Assembly (NCBI GenBank): GCA_041748175.1
Contig: JBGTDU010000077.1
Coordinates: 38,590-102,589 of the forward strand
From: JAHEJB01 sp041748175
GTDB taxonomy: Bacteria > Bacteroidota > Rhodothermia > Rhodothermales > Rubricoccaceae
Length of the DNA: 64,000 nt
Reading direction: 5' to 3'
This document shows positions 42,664 through 51,200 of the stretch, piece after piece. A program made the position numbers and the translations under genes. The number at the start of each line of letters is the position of its first letter. Positions within the stretch are counted from its first letter, which is position 1. The notes below the pieces were generated by a model. It was not told the origin of the DNA, made no database searches, and saw only the letters and a list, made by a program, of their open reading frames with translations.

Positions 42664-44490
42664 TCAGGAGGGGGTTGCAGATCCAAGCAAGGCGGCAAGA
42701 TCGGCTGTGTGGGCGCCAAGCCATTCATCGAGCAGGAGGGCCACCGAAGCGGCGTCGGGTTGAGCCAGCGCGGCGTCGGCGAGCAACTGCGCTTCCCTGA
42801 ATGTCATGGCCCGGATGACGCGCTTGACAAGCGTAAGGTAGGCGGGCGATGCGCTCAGGGCATCGAGCCCCAGGCCAACAAGAAGAGGGGTAACACGCGG
42901 ATCCGCTGCCATCTCACCACACAAGCTTACCGGAATGCCTGCCTGCTTTCCCGCGTCGGCCGTTTTCTTGATGAGCTTCAGAACAGCCGGATGGAGCTCG
43001 TTGAAACGCGAGGCTACCAGGTCGTTTCCGCGGTCTACGGCGAGCGTGTATTGCGTCAAATCGTTTGTGCCAATCGAGAAAAAGTCTACCTCGGCGGCGA
43101 ACTTCTCCGCCTGCAACGCCACGGCCGGGACTTCCACCATGATCCCCAGCGGGACATCCTGAGAAAAGAAAATATGCTCCGTGCTGAGTTCGGCCTTTAC
43201 CTCTTCAATTGTCGCTCTGACTGCATGGACCTCGTTGATCGAGGAGATCATCGGGAGTAAAATCCTCGTCTCGCCCTCGACGCTGGCACGGAGAATGGCA
43301 CGGAGTTGTGGGCGCAGGAGGTGTGGCTTGTCGAGCAGGATTCGGACGCCGCGCCAGCCAAGGAACGGGTTGGCCTCGCGGTGTGCCATGGGGAGCAGCT
43401 TGTCGCCGCCCAGGTCAATGAGCCGGAATGTGACCGCGTGCGGTGCGGCGGCTCGCACGACATCGCGGTAGATTTCAAACTGATGCTCTTCGTCGAGGGC
43501 GCGTCCGTGGGTGAGAAACAGCATCTCCGTTCGAAAGAGCCCGACGCCCTCGGCACCGAACTCGCGTAGCAGGGGAAGTTCCTGGCGGAATTCCAGATTG
43601 GCCTGCAATTGGACGTGGTGGCCATCCTGGGTCTCCGACGGTGCAGAAGCAAGTACCTCTACTTCGGAGGCCATCGCCACGTACCGGGCCCGCTTCTCTT
43701 CATAGCGGCCTAGCGTCTCCTCGTTCGGATTTACAATGACAACGCCGGAGAATCCATCGAGGATCAGGACATCTCCCGCTTCGACAATTTGCGCGAGGCC
43801 GTGCAGCGAAACAGCCGCAGGAACGCCCAACGCACGCGCCATGATGGAAACGTGCGAAGTCGGCCCACCATAGTCTAGAACGCAACCCAGGATGCCGCGT
43901 CGGCTGAAAAGGAGCACGTCGGCGGCCGTCAGATTCTGCGCGACAACGATGTGGGCCGGATCGATATTCGAGATCGCTTTGCCCTGCCGCAGGTTTCTGA
44001 GGACCCGATTTCGGACATCCTCGATATCGGCAGCGCGCTCGCGCAACAATGCGCTGCCGGATGCTTCCATGCGATGCCGGTGCCGGTCGAGAACGCTCTG
44101 TACCGCATAGCCGGCTGCGTGATGCTCGCCGCGAATAAGGTCGGCGACGCCTTCGTAGAAAGAATCGTCGCGCAACATGAGCAGCTGCGCGTCGAAAATG
44201 ACACCAGAACTGACGCCAAGCTTTTCGTGCGCAACCGTGACGATTTTCTCCAGCTCGCGCTCCGAGCGCGCCACGGCGACCTCGAAGCGTTGGAACTCGT
44301 CGTCAATCTCGCCTGCCTCCAGAAGTTCGGCTTCGGCCTGGTAGGCCTCGCCCTCGTAACGGTACACGGGGCCAATTGCAATACCCGGCGAAACTCCAAT
44401 CCCGCCGAACTGCATCATCTCGTCGGTCTCCCCTTGCGAGGAAACCGCGCGTTCGGTGCGCGGCTCGTTGGGGAAGAGTGGGACGGGCAT
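42664..44490 (-). CDS. ptsI: PTS Enzyme I (PEP-protein phosphotransferase)
   Basis: Phosphorylates itself with PEP and passes the phosphate to HPr. The 608-aa protein (or 584 aa from the internal Met at FGGIGVSPG) has the phosphohistidine site in YGGPTSHVSIMARALGVPA (GGRTSH in most relatives), LFRTEMLFL, the PEP signature FFSIGTNDLTQYTLAVDR and active-site Cys in LCGEMAADP. No GAF domain, so not PtsP. Five bp after the HPr gene. No EII components are in the window, so a regulatory or kinase-coupled PTS is possible. Confidence 0.93.
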   Translation of the reverse strand: MPVPLFPNEPRTERAVSSQGETDEMMQFGGIGVSPGIAIGPVYRYEGEAYQAEAELLEAGEIDDEFQRFEVAVARSERELEKIVTVAHEKLGVSSGVIFDAQLLMLRDDSFYEGVADLIRGEHHAAGYAVQSVLDRHRHRMEASGSALLRERAADIEDVRNRVLRNLRQGKAISNIDPAHIVVAQNLTAADVLLFSRRGILGCVLDYGGPTSHVSIMARALGVPAAVSLHGLAQIVEAGDVLILDGFSGVVIVNPNEETLGRYEEKRARYVAMASEVEVLASAPSETQDGHHVQLQANLEFRQELPLLREFGAEGVGLFRTEMLFLTHGRALDEEHQFEIYRDVVRAAAPHAVTFRLIDLGGDKLLPMAHREANPFLGWRGVRILLDKPHLLRPQLRAILRASVEGETRILLPMISSINEVHAVRATIEEVKAELSTEHIFFSQDVPLGIMVEVPAVALQAEKFAAEVDFFSIGTNDLTQYTLAVDRGNDLVASRFNELHPAVLKLIKKTADAGKQAGIPVSLCGEMAADPRVTPLLVGLGLDALSASPAYLTLVKRVIRAMTFREAQLLADAALAQPDAASVALLLDEWLGAHTADLAALLGSATPS

Positions 44491-44495
44491 CGGGA

Positions 44496-44765
44496 TCAGA
44501 CGGGCTCGCCGAACCCGCGCTCGAAAACGGCAGCCAGCGCGTCGGCGGCCTCAACTTCATCCGGCCCATCCAGAAGCAACTCGAGCATCGCTCCTTGTTC
44601 CGCGGCCAACGTCATTACCCCAATGATGCTTTTGCCGTTTATCTCGTAGCCGTCTTTCCGGATGAAGAACTCGGACTTGAAGCGCGAGCCTTCGCGCACA
44701 ATCATCGACGCCGGGCGCGTGTGAATGCCGGCACGGTTGCGGACGATTACCTCGCGGACAAGCAT
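44496..44765 (-). CDS. ptsH: PTS phosphocarrier protein HPr
   Basis: Small phosphocarrier, 89 aa from ATG 44765. His15 in RAGIHTRPA receives phosphate from EI; Ser46 in NGKSIIGVMTL is the position phosphorylated by HPr kinase in other bacteria. An in-frame extension to 44846 is not family-like and would overlap the upstream gene. The 5-bp gap to ptsI makes a ptsHI unit. HPr kinase (hprK) is not seen here. Confidence 0.95.
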   Translation of the reverse strand: MLVREVIVRNRAGIHTRPASMIVREGSRFKSEFFIRKDGYEINGKSIIGVMTLAAEQGAMLELLLDGPDEVEAADALAAVFERGFGEPV

Positions 44766-44835
44766 AGGGATTGGGACGGCATGGCAGGCTCGAAAATACA
44801 CCTCCCGCCCGTCCATAACCGTAAGAGGTTTGGGC

Positions 44836-45855
44836 CTACCGGCCACGCAACATGAGGCGTTCGACTACACTCTGGAGTGCCAACGCAGCAGGCCCGGCAG
44901 GCAATGCCTTTAGTCCGGTCAGCCCGTCTTTGTAGTTCTCATCGACGGTATCTCGGGCTTCTTGCAACACATTGAGCGATTCCATCCTCGCCCGGGCCTC
45001 GGGCACGGCCGCAGGAGCCAACCCGTTTTCCTCAACGATACGAGAGAAAAAGGCTCGTTCGTTTCCCTCCGTCTTCTCCAGGGCTGTGAGCAGCAGAAAT
45101 GTTCTCTTCCCATCCATCAGGTCGCCGCCGATGGTTTTGCCCCATCGCGGGTCGTCGGCCGTGAGATCGAGCAGGTCATCCTGGATTTGAAAGGCTCGCC
45201 CGAGATCGCGCCCCGCACGGCAAAGACGCGCCCGTGACTCTTCGTCTGCCCCGCCTATCAACGCACCGATCTCCAACGCAGCCTCAAGCAGTGCCGCCGT
45301 TTTCCGTTCGATCATGTCGAGGTATGCGGCCACGCTCACATCCCCGCTTCGCTCGAACGCCATATCCAGCGCCTGGCCCTCGCAGAGGCGCGCCACCATT
45401 CTGTGGAAAATTCGAATGATGTCCGCCGTTCGATCCGTTTCGATGCGGGCCAGCGAATCGTAGGCGAGGCCCATCATGAAGTCGCCGCACAGAATTGCCG
45501 TCGCCTCATCCCACCGAACGTGGACCGTTTGTCGGCCACGACGTTCGTCTGCGCGATCCATGATATCGTCATGGACGAGCGTGAAATTGTGGAAGACCTC
45601 AACCGCCAGTGCAGCGGGCATGGCTCGTTCACGGGCTTCCTCGCCACCAAAAGCCTCGGCGGCCAACAGTGTTAGAACGGGCCGGAATCGTTTACCGCCC
45701 CCCGCCAACATGTAGCGGACAGAGTCGTACAGAGCCGCCGGTTCCCGTGGCAAATCAATCGCGAGAAGTTCCGCTTCCAGGCGATCCCTGAGCGACTGGA
45801 CATAGGACGCTGTTTCCTCGGGCGATTGAATTTGCGGAAGGGTTGAGAGAGACAC
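44836..45855 (-). CDS. Polyprenyl diphosphate synthase
   Basis: Trans-prenyltransferase extending allylic diphosphates with IPP, 339 aa from GTG 45855 (MSLSTLPQIQSPEET after initiation). Aspartate motifs: first LVHDDIMDRADERRG (DDIMD), second FQIQDDLLDLTAD (DDLLD). GGGKRFRP binds IPP. The residue before the first motif (FHNFTLVHDD) sets chain length; Phe four or five positions upstream suggests a shorter product (C15-C20) but this is tentative. Starts 10 bp after adk and leads into ptsH. Confidence 0.93.
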   Translation of the reverse strand: MSLSTLPQIQSPEETASYVQSLRDRLEAELLAIDLPREPAALYDSVRYMLAGGGKRFRPVLTLLAAEAFGGEEARERAMPAALAVEVFHNFTLVHDDIMDRADERRGRQTVHVRWDEATAILCGDFMMGLAYDSLARIETDRTADIIRIFHRMVARLCEGQALDMAFERSGDVSVAAYLDMIERKTAALLEAALEIGALIGGADEESRARLCRAGRDLGRAFQIQDDLLDLTADDPRWGKTIGGDLMDGKRTFLLLTALEKTEGNERAFFSRIVEENGLAPAAVPEARARMESLNVLQEARDTVDENYKDGLTGLKALPAGPAALALQSVVERLMLRGR

Positions 45856-45865
45856 GACGACGATC

Positions 45866-46510
45866 TCAGGTTTTCGCTTCGACAGCCGCGAGCTCATTCT
45901 CCACACGCTCACGAACGGCGTCGAGTTCGCCCATCCCATCAAGCTCGACAAGCAGGCTCTTTTCCTTGAAGAAGTTCTCCAGCGGCTCCGTTTTCGTGTG
46001 GTATTCCCTCAAGCGATTGATGATCGCGTCCGACCGGTCGTCGGCTCGGTGTTGGAGGCGCTCCCCGGGGAGATCTGCGGGCGGCGGGTTGAAATCGAGA
46101 TGATAGATTTCGCCCGTCACCTTGTTCGTCCTACGCCGCGATAGGCGATGCACGATGTCCTTTTCCGGCACGCGGAGACTCAGCACGCAGTCCAGCGGCG
46201 CACCGTTTTCCTCGAGCAGGTTCAGCAGGAATTCGGCTTGTTCCACCGTACGCGGATACCCATCCAGAACGAATCCGCTGAAGTCAATCCCGGCAAGCGA
46301 CTCGGCTACAATCCGGTTCACCACGTCGTCCGGTACAAGCTCGCCGGCTTTCATGTACCCGTTCGCTTCAACTCCCACCGCCGTTTCGTTGAGGACGGCT
46401 GCGCGGAGCATGTCGCCTGTCGAAAGATGCAGGAGGCCGCGATTCTCGGCGAGCAGCTTGGCCTGGGTGCCTTTCCCGGCGCCCGGAGGCCCAAACAAGA
46501 CGAGTCGCAT
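45866..46510 (-). CDS. adk: Adenylate kinase
   Basis: Interconverts ATP + AMP and 2 ADP. The 214-aa long form has P-loop GPPGAGKGTQ at residue 7, LSTGDMLRAAV, DGYPRTVEQAEFLL with the AMP-site Arg, and a LID (RLSRRRTNKVTGEIYHLDFN) that lacks the zinc-binding cysteines found in Gram-positive enzymes. First gene of the adk > polyprenyl synthase > ptsH > ptsI > isomerase unit. Confidence 0.97.
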   Translation of the reverse strand: MRLVLFGPPGAGKGTQAKLLAENRGLLHLSTGDMLRAAVLNETAVGVEANGYMKAGELVPDDVVNRIVAESLAGIDFSGFVLDGYPRTVEQAEFLLNLLEENGAPLDCVLSLRVPEKDIVHRLSRRRTNKVTGEIYHLDFNPPPADLPGERLQHRADDRSDAIINRLREYHTKTEPLENFFKEKSLLVELDGMGELDAVRERVENELAAVEAKT

Positions 46511-46631
46511 GGTTGAAACGTGTTGAGTAAAGTAGCTGCGAAGGGCTCGAAGATAGCGTTACGAGCCCGTTCGCCCGGCCAATGCCCCGGGCAGAATATT
46601 GAATTCCGAATCGGGTACGCTGAAACAAACG

Positions 46632-46705
46632 CTTGTCCTCCCAAAACGAAAGGAGGGATCTCCCAGGCTCCCAGGCTTCGTCGCGGTTTGGAACTCGGGA
46701 GATTG
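46632..46705. repeat. Diverged copy of the palindromic (REP-like) repeat
   Basis: GCTTGTCCTCCCAAAACGAA then GGAGGGATCTCCCAGG at the left, and GGAACTCGGGAGATTG at the right, resemble the hairpin repeats at 41230-41569. Copy is partly decayed. Confidence 0.6.
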
Positions 46706-46714
46706 CGTGCCTAC

Positions 46715-46748
46715 AAAAAGCGGCGAGGGAGTACGCCTCCCCCGCCGC
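46715..46748 (-). terminator. Rho-independent terminator of the phasin gene
   Basis: On the minus strand, GCGGCGGGGGAGG / CTCCCTCGCCGC (GCGGCG and CGCCGC perfect) pair around a 4-nt loop and are followed by TTTTTG. It begins 28 bp after the phasin stop. Confidence 0.8.
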
Positions 46749-46775
46749 CTGGCGTCACTACAATGACTTCTCTGC

Positions 46776-47417
46776 TTACGCCTGCTGAGCGCTGATGCGG
46801 TCGAAGGCAGCCTGGGCGTCATCCTTGCCCTGGACCTTCTCGACAACGACGTCACCAATCTTGATCTCGTACCAGCCGCCGCCGACGGCCTCCAGAACGA
46901 GTTCGCTCTTCGGTGCCGCTGCCGTCCTCTTCAGCGTTTCGATGCGCTTTGTGAGGCGCTCTACACTGGCAGTCAGTTCGCCGATCTCTTCACGTGTCGG
47001 CACGCCAATGCGCTTGATCACGCCCGCGACGGCGTCCTGAATGCGCTCCTCGAACTTATCGGTTGCTTCCTCGGCCATGAACTTCGCGTCGTTCACGCGG
47101 CCCTTTACGGCCTCGGTCACCTTCTCGGTGTTGGTGTCAAGCTGCTTGCGCACCCTTTTCACCTGCTCGGCACCATAGCCCTGGAACTCAACCTTCTCGC
47201 CTCGCGCGACGAGTTTATTGAAGAAGTTCGAGCCTTCGTCGCCAGCAATGGCGAACGCGCCGAGTCCAGCATTGAAGATCTTCTGCGCAGAATCCGTCAC
47301 GTTCCCCGTGAGGTCGGTGAGGCCCTTCTGAGCCGATTCGGTCGTGTTCTTGACGAGCGAGATTGCTTCGTCGGCGGTTTTCTTTAACTCCTCCTGGAGC
47401 TGCTTGGTCTTGGTCAT
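46776..47417 (-). CDS. Phasin-family (PHA granule-associated) protein
   Basis: Protein of 213 aa, highly helical. The segment IFNAGLGAFAIAGDEGSNFFNKLVARGEKVE is the characteristic phasin/PhaF core; VKRVRKQLDTNTEKVTEAVKGRVNDAKFMAEEA follows as a coiled coil, and VERLTKRIETLKR is a short leucine-zipper-like stretch. Phasins coat polyhydroxyalkanoate granules and can bind DNA. A terminator follows. PhaR is 120 bp upstream on the same strand, which supports the assignment; no PHA synthase is in view. Confidence 0.88.
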   Translation of the reverse strand: MTKTKQLQEELKKTADEAISLVKNTTESAQKGLTDLTGNVTDSAQKIFNAGLGAFAIAGDEGSNFFNKLVARGEKVEFQGYGAEQVKRVRKQLDTNTEKVTEAVKGRVNDAKFMAEEATDKFEERIQDAVAGVIKRIGVPTREEIGELTASVERLTKRIETLKRTAAAPKSELVLEAVGGGWYEIKIGDVVVEKVQGKDDAQAAFDRISAQQA

Positions 47418-47537
47418 TTTGGTGTGGTTTGGTTGGGGGGTTGAAATGCGTCGCGAGACGCTGTTGTGTTGGTGAAAAGGTTAACTTGGAAAAACTCCCA
47501 CCTCGCTGTGTGGGGAGCCCCATTTGAAAGGAAGCGG

Positions 47538-47975
47538 CTATTCGGATGGCCTGTCCTCCGTTTCCTGGAGGGCTGCCTCCAACGCATCGAGCCTTTCGCG
47601 GAGGCTTGCCATTTCTGCGCGCGCATCGACGATTGGCGCGGGTGGCTTCAGCTTGCTTATGGATCGCTGGACGAACTCCGTGGCACCTTCCCTGGCTTTG
47701 CCCACAGCTTCTTCGCCCGCCTTTAGCGTGCTCTCGCCGATCCGGATGAGGTCGTGCAGAAAGCCCGTGGAAAGAAAGCCGCCGCCTCGACGACCTTCCT
47801 CCGAAATGATCTGGGTCAGGACGCCAGCCGTTGCATCTTCGCCGGTCTGGTTGTCTACCACCTGAAGCTGCTGACCTTCGCGGATCCAGCCGGCCAACTC
47901 CTCGAGCGAGACGTAGCGGCTATCCTGCGTGTCGTAGAGCTTGCGGCTCCCGTAGCGTTTGATGAGGCGAGGCAT
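47538..47975 (-). CDS. PHA synthesis regulator PhaR-like DNA-binding protein
   Basis: Protein of 145 aa. N-terminal PhaR DNA-binding domain: LIKRYGSRKLYDTQDSRYVSLEELAGWI, then QLQVVDNQTGEDATAGVLTQII. In Ralstonia and Paracoccus PhaR represses phasin synthesis and senses PHA. Here it precedes the phasin gene, consistent with such control. The last 60 residues are Ala/Glu-rich coiled coil. Autoregulation is likely but no operator was identified. Confidence 0.88.
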   Translation of the reverse strand: MPRLIKRYGSRKLYDTQDSRYVSLEELAGWIREGQQLQVVDNQTGEDATAGVLTQIISEEGRRGGGFLSTGFLHDLIRIGESTLKAGEEAVGKAREGATEFVQRSISKLKPPAPIVDARAEMASLRERLDALEAALQETEDRPSE

Positions 47976-48156
47976 GAGCGCAGAAAAAATGATTCGTGCC
48001 TTTTGACGCGACGCGGCAATTCAGGTTTCCGCGCTGCGTCATTTCATGGTTGATTCACCGAGCGCCTTAGATAACGCCACCTCGATGGTGCGTGACGAGA
48101 ACCCCGAGGACCCGCCACACGATCGGCCGCAACCTTGCGCCATGCGCATTGGAGCG

Positions 48157-50274
48157 CTACGCCTCCGCGAGCTCCACCCTTTCCGCCACGACTTTTTCCT
48201 GGACGTGCTTGGGCATGGCTTCGTAGCCAGAGAACGTGGTGTGATGGAGGCCGCGTCCCTGCGTCATTGACCGGAGCGAAGTGGAATAGCGGTAGAGCTC
48301 GGCCTCAGGAACGTGGGCATGAATCTTCTGAAAGACGCCCTCCGCGTCCATCCCCTGGATCCGGGCGCGCCGTGTGTTCAGATCGCCGAGCACATCGCCC
48401 ATGTAGGAATCGGGAACGATGACTTCCAGATCCACGAGCGGTTCGAGAATGGTCGGGTTCGCGTCGCGGAACGCATTCTTGAAGCACATCTTGGCCGCCG
48501 ATCTAAACGCGTTGTCGTTAGAGTCCACGGAGTGCATCGCGCCATCGTAGATCACCACGCGGACATCGCCGACCGGATAGCCGGCCACAGGTCCTTCGCG
48601 AAGAGCTTCAGCAACGCCTTTCTGGATCGCCCCGAAGAACCGCTGCATGTCGATCACGCCGCCGACGACACAATCGACGAAGTGGATCTTTGCGCCCCAG
48701 TCCGTGACCAACGTGTGTTCATTTCTCTTCTTCATGTCGATCGGCGGCTGGAACTCGCCGACGTTCGGCTCCACCATCATCGAGATGTCGGCGAACTGGC
48801 CCGCTCCTCCCGATTGTTTCTTGTGCCGATACGAACTCCTCGCCTGGCTCTGCACGGTCTCGCGGTATGAGATCCTCGGCTCGCCGAACTCGATCTCCAC
48901 GCCAAAGCGATTCTGAAGGCGGTACTTGGCAACGTCGAGGTGCATGGCACCTTGGCCAGCAAGCGTGATCTGGCCAAGGTGAGCGTCGTGGTCGACGAGG
49001 AGGCCCGGATCCTCTTTGACCAGCTGATGGAGACCCTGCGCCATCTTGTCCTCATCTCCCTGTTTCGTCGTGCGGACGGCTAGGCGCATTCGCGGTTCGG
49101 GAAACTCAATAGGTGTCACGACTGCCTTGTTGCCTTTCTTTCGAAGCGTGTCGTTGGTGGACGTATGGCGGAGTTTGACGGTCGCTCCGATGTCGCCCGC
49201 CACGAGTTTCTGGACGGCGTCGCGCTCATGCCCATTAATGGCGAAGAGACCACCGAGGCGTTCCGACGAGCCTGAGTGCGCGTTATCGAGGTCCATGCCC
49301 GCTTCCAGCGTGCCGTCGTAAACTCGGATGAAGGAGTACTCGCCGACATGTTCTTCGGCCATTGTGCGGAAGACAAAGGCAACCGGTTCTGCAGCTGGAT
49401 CCGTGGAGACAACACCCTCGTCCATGTGAGGAGGTGGCATGTTGACGGGGCTGGGACAGACGTTGTCGATGAAACTCATCAGGCGGCTGACGCCAACGTT
49501 CTCGTTCGCCACCGTCAAGAAAACGGGGAAGAGCTGACGGTTGATCATCGCTACGCGAAGGCCTTTGCGCATCTCATCTTCCGTCAACTTGCCCTTCTCG
49601 AAGTACAGCTCCATCAGCGATTCGTCGTTCTCCGCGATGTTCTCGACGAGTTCGTTGTGCAGCTCTGCCGCCCTCGCAGCAAACTCTTCCTCAATTTGGC
49701 TGAAGGTCATCTTGCCGTGCTCGTCGAATTTTATCTGCTTCATGAGCAAAACGTCGATGATGCTGCGGGTTCCGGTGCCACCCGGAATTTGAACGGGCGT
49801 CGCAGCTCGTCCGAAGCGCTCCTGGATTTTCGCCAGCGCCCCCTCGAAATTGGAAGCCGCGTGGTCGAGTTTGTTCATCACAAACATGGAGGGCGTCGCC
49901 GTCCGCTCGGTATAGGTCCACGCGAGCTCAGTTCCGACCTGAACGCCTTCACCGGCGTCGATCACGAACAACGCGGCGTCTGCGACCTTGAGCGCCGCGA
50001 CAGTCTCGCCAACGAAGTCCAGATAACCGGGCGTATCGAGCACGTTGATTTTGTGGCCCTCCCACTCGGCATGAAGCAGCGAGGTGAAGACGCTCATGTC
50101 GCGCTCGTGCTCGCTCGGATGGTAGTCGCTCACCGTCGTCCCTTCCTCGACTGTCCCCATCCGCTTGATCGCGCCGGCGCTATACAGCATGGCCTCTGCC
50201 AGCGTGGTCTTTCCGCTTCCTTGATGGCCGACCAGGGCCACATTTCTGACGTGATCGGCGTCGTAGATGTTCAT
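48157..50274 (-). CDS. EF-G-like translation GTPase (EF-G2/FusA2 type)
   Basis: Full-length five-domain EF-G homologue, 705 aa. Its GTPase motifs differ from canonical EF-G: P-loop GHQGSGKTTL (not AHIDAGKTT), G3 LDTPGYLDF (Tyr-Leu where His-Val is usual), G4 NKLD. These match the EF-G2/elongation factor G-like group, which keeps ribosome interaction but whose main job is uncertain (recycling, stress translation, or quiescence). Normal EF-G and tufA are not present nearby. Monocistronic between gaps. Confidence 0.88.
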   Translation of the reverse strand: MNIYDADHVRNVALVGHQGSGKTTLAEAMLYSAGAIKRMGTVEEGTTVSDYHPSEHERDMSVFTSLLHAEWEGHKINVLDTPGYLDFVGETVAALKVADAALFVIDAGEGVQVGTELAWTYTERTATPSMFVMNKLDHAASNFEGALAKIQERFGRAATPVQIPGGTGTRSIIDVLLMKQIKFDEHGKMTFSQIEEEFAARAAELHNELVENIAENDESLMELYFEKGKLTEDEMRKGLRVAMINRQLFPVFLTVANENVGVSRLMSFIDNVCPSPVNMPPPHMDEGVVSTDPAAEPVAFVFRTMAEEHVGEYSFIRVYDGTLEAGMDLDNAHSGSSERLGGLFAINGHERDAVQKLVAGDIGATVKLRHTSTNDTLRKKGNKAVVTPIEFPEPRMRLAVRTTKQGDEDKMAQGLHQLVKEDPGLLVDHDAHLGQITLAGQGAMHLDVAKYRLQNRFGVEIEFGEPRISYRETVQSQARSSYRHKKQSGGAGQFADISMMVEPNVGEFQPPIDMKKRNEHTLVTDWGAKIHFVDCVVGGVIDMQRFFGAIQKGVAEALREGPVAGYPVGDVRVVIYDGAMHSVDSNDNAFRSAAKMCFKNAFRDANPTILEPLVDLEVIVPDSYMGDVLGDLNTRRARIQGMDAEGVFQKIHAHVPEAELYRYSTSLRSMTQGRGLHHTTFSGYEAMPKHVQEKVVAERVELAEA

Positions 50275-50484
50275 AGGTCTCGTCTGGTTGCGGGCTAGGT
50301 TTGACGCTTGGTCTCGGACGAAAACCTCCTGCCAGGTACCCTGGGGAATGTTGAAGGGGCGATAAAGATAGCCGAGCCGACCTGTATGTCAAGCAGGTGC
50401 CCGACGGCGTGGCGGCGCGTCCTTGGGGGTAGATTCTCTGGTTCGCGCGGCCCGATCCCGATAGCCCACAAATCCCCTTTAGGC

Positions 50485-51168
50485 GTGCTCTTGCTCGGCA
50501 TCGAAACGGCAACGGATGTTTGCGGCGTCGCGCTTTTTGCAGAAGAGGTGCTCCTGGGCGAAGCGTCCGTCGATAAACCGCGATCACATGCCGCGCAGCT
50601 TGTCCCGCTCATCCAACAGCTCCTTCAGGGCGCGAACCGATCAGCAGCAGAACTGGATGTCATCGCCGTTTCAGGCGGACCAGGCTCATACACGGGATTG
50701 CGGATTGGTGCGAGCACAGCGAAGGGCCTCGCCTTCGCCGCCGACGCAGCTTTAGTCGCCGTGCCATCTCTGGATGCCTTGGCAAGTTGTGCACCTATGA
50801 ACCCGAGGCGTCCGATCCTCGTCATATTTCCGTCGCGCCGAGGCGAGGTTTATGCGGCCGTTTTCGACGTTCAGGCCAATGGGCTAACTCGCTCGATGGG
50901 GCCGATGGCGGTAAGCGTCGGTGAACTTGATGACCTGCTTCCATCAGGCGAGATGTACGTCCTTGGGCCTGGTTCTGACCTCGTACGGGAAGCCATCATT
51001 CCGAAACCCGAGCGGCTTCTTTTCGTCGATTCAGCCGCATCCCCGGCCGCCGTTGCCAAGCTTGGCCTCGAACGATTCAGGTCTGGCGAAACCGAAAATG
51101 TAGCATCGTGGGAGCCGTATTACCTGAAGGCGTTTATCGCGAAGGCTCCGAGACCTATCTTTGGATAA
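50485..51168 (+). CDS. tsaB: tRNA threonylcarbamoyladenosine biosynthesis protein TsaB
   Basis: Partner of TsaD in forming t6A37 of ANN-decoding tRNAs. The 227-aa product starts at GTG 50485 (VLLLGIETATDVCGVALF), the Hsp70-like actin fold start; the longer in-frame extension is not family-like. AVSGGPGSYTGLRIGASTAKGLA is the TsaB signature near residue 75, followed by AVPSLDALA. The last part overlaps accD start by way of shared bases, so the next gene initiates inside or just beyond it. tsaD and tsaE are not in view. Confidence 0.93.
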   Translation: MLLLGIETATDVCGVALFAEEVLLGEASVDKPRSHAAQLVPLIQQLLQGANRSAAELDVIAVSGGPGSYTGLRIGASTAKGLAFAADAALVAVPSLDALASCAPMNPRRPILVIFPSRRGEVYAAVFDVQANGLTRSMGPMAVSVGELDDLLPSGEMYVLGPGSDLVREAIIPKPERLLFVDSAASPAAVAKLGLERFRSGETENVASWEPYYLKAFIAKAPRPIFG

Positions 51169-51200
51169 CCGGAACACTGCACGACCTCTCAATCTTTGAC

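Noticed and set aside
44766..44846. N-terminal extension of HPr
   Set aside because: HPr starts normally at MLVREVIVRNRAGIHTRPA so that His falls at position 15; the extension would overlap the polyprenyl synthase gene.
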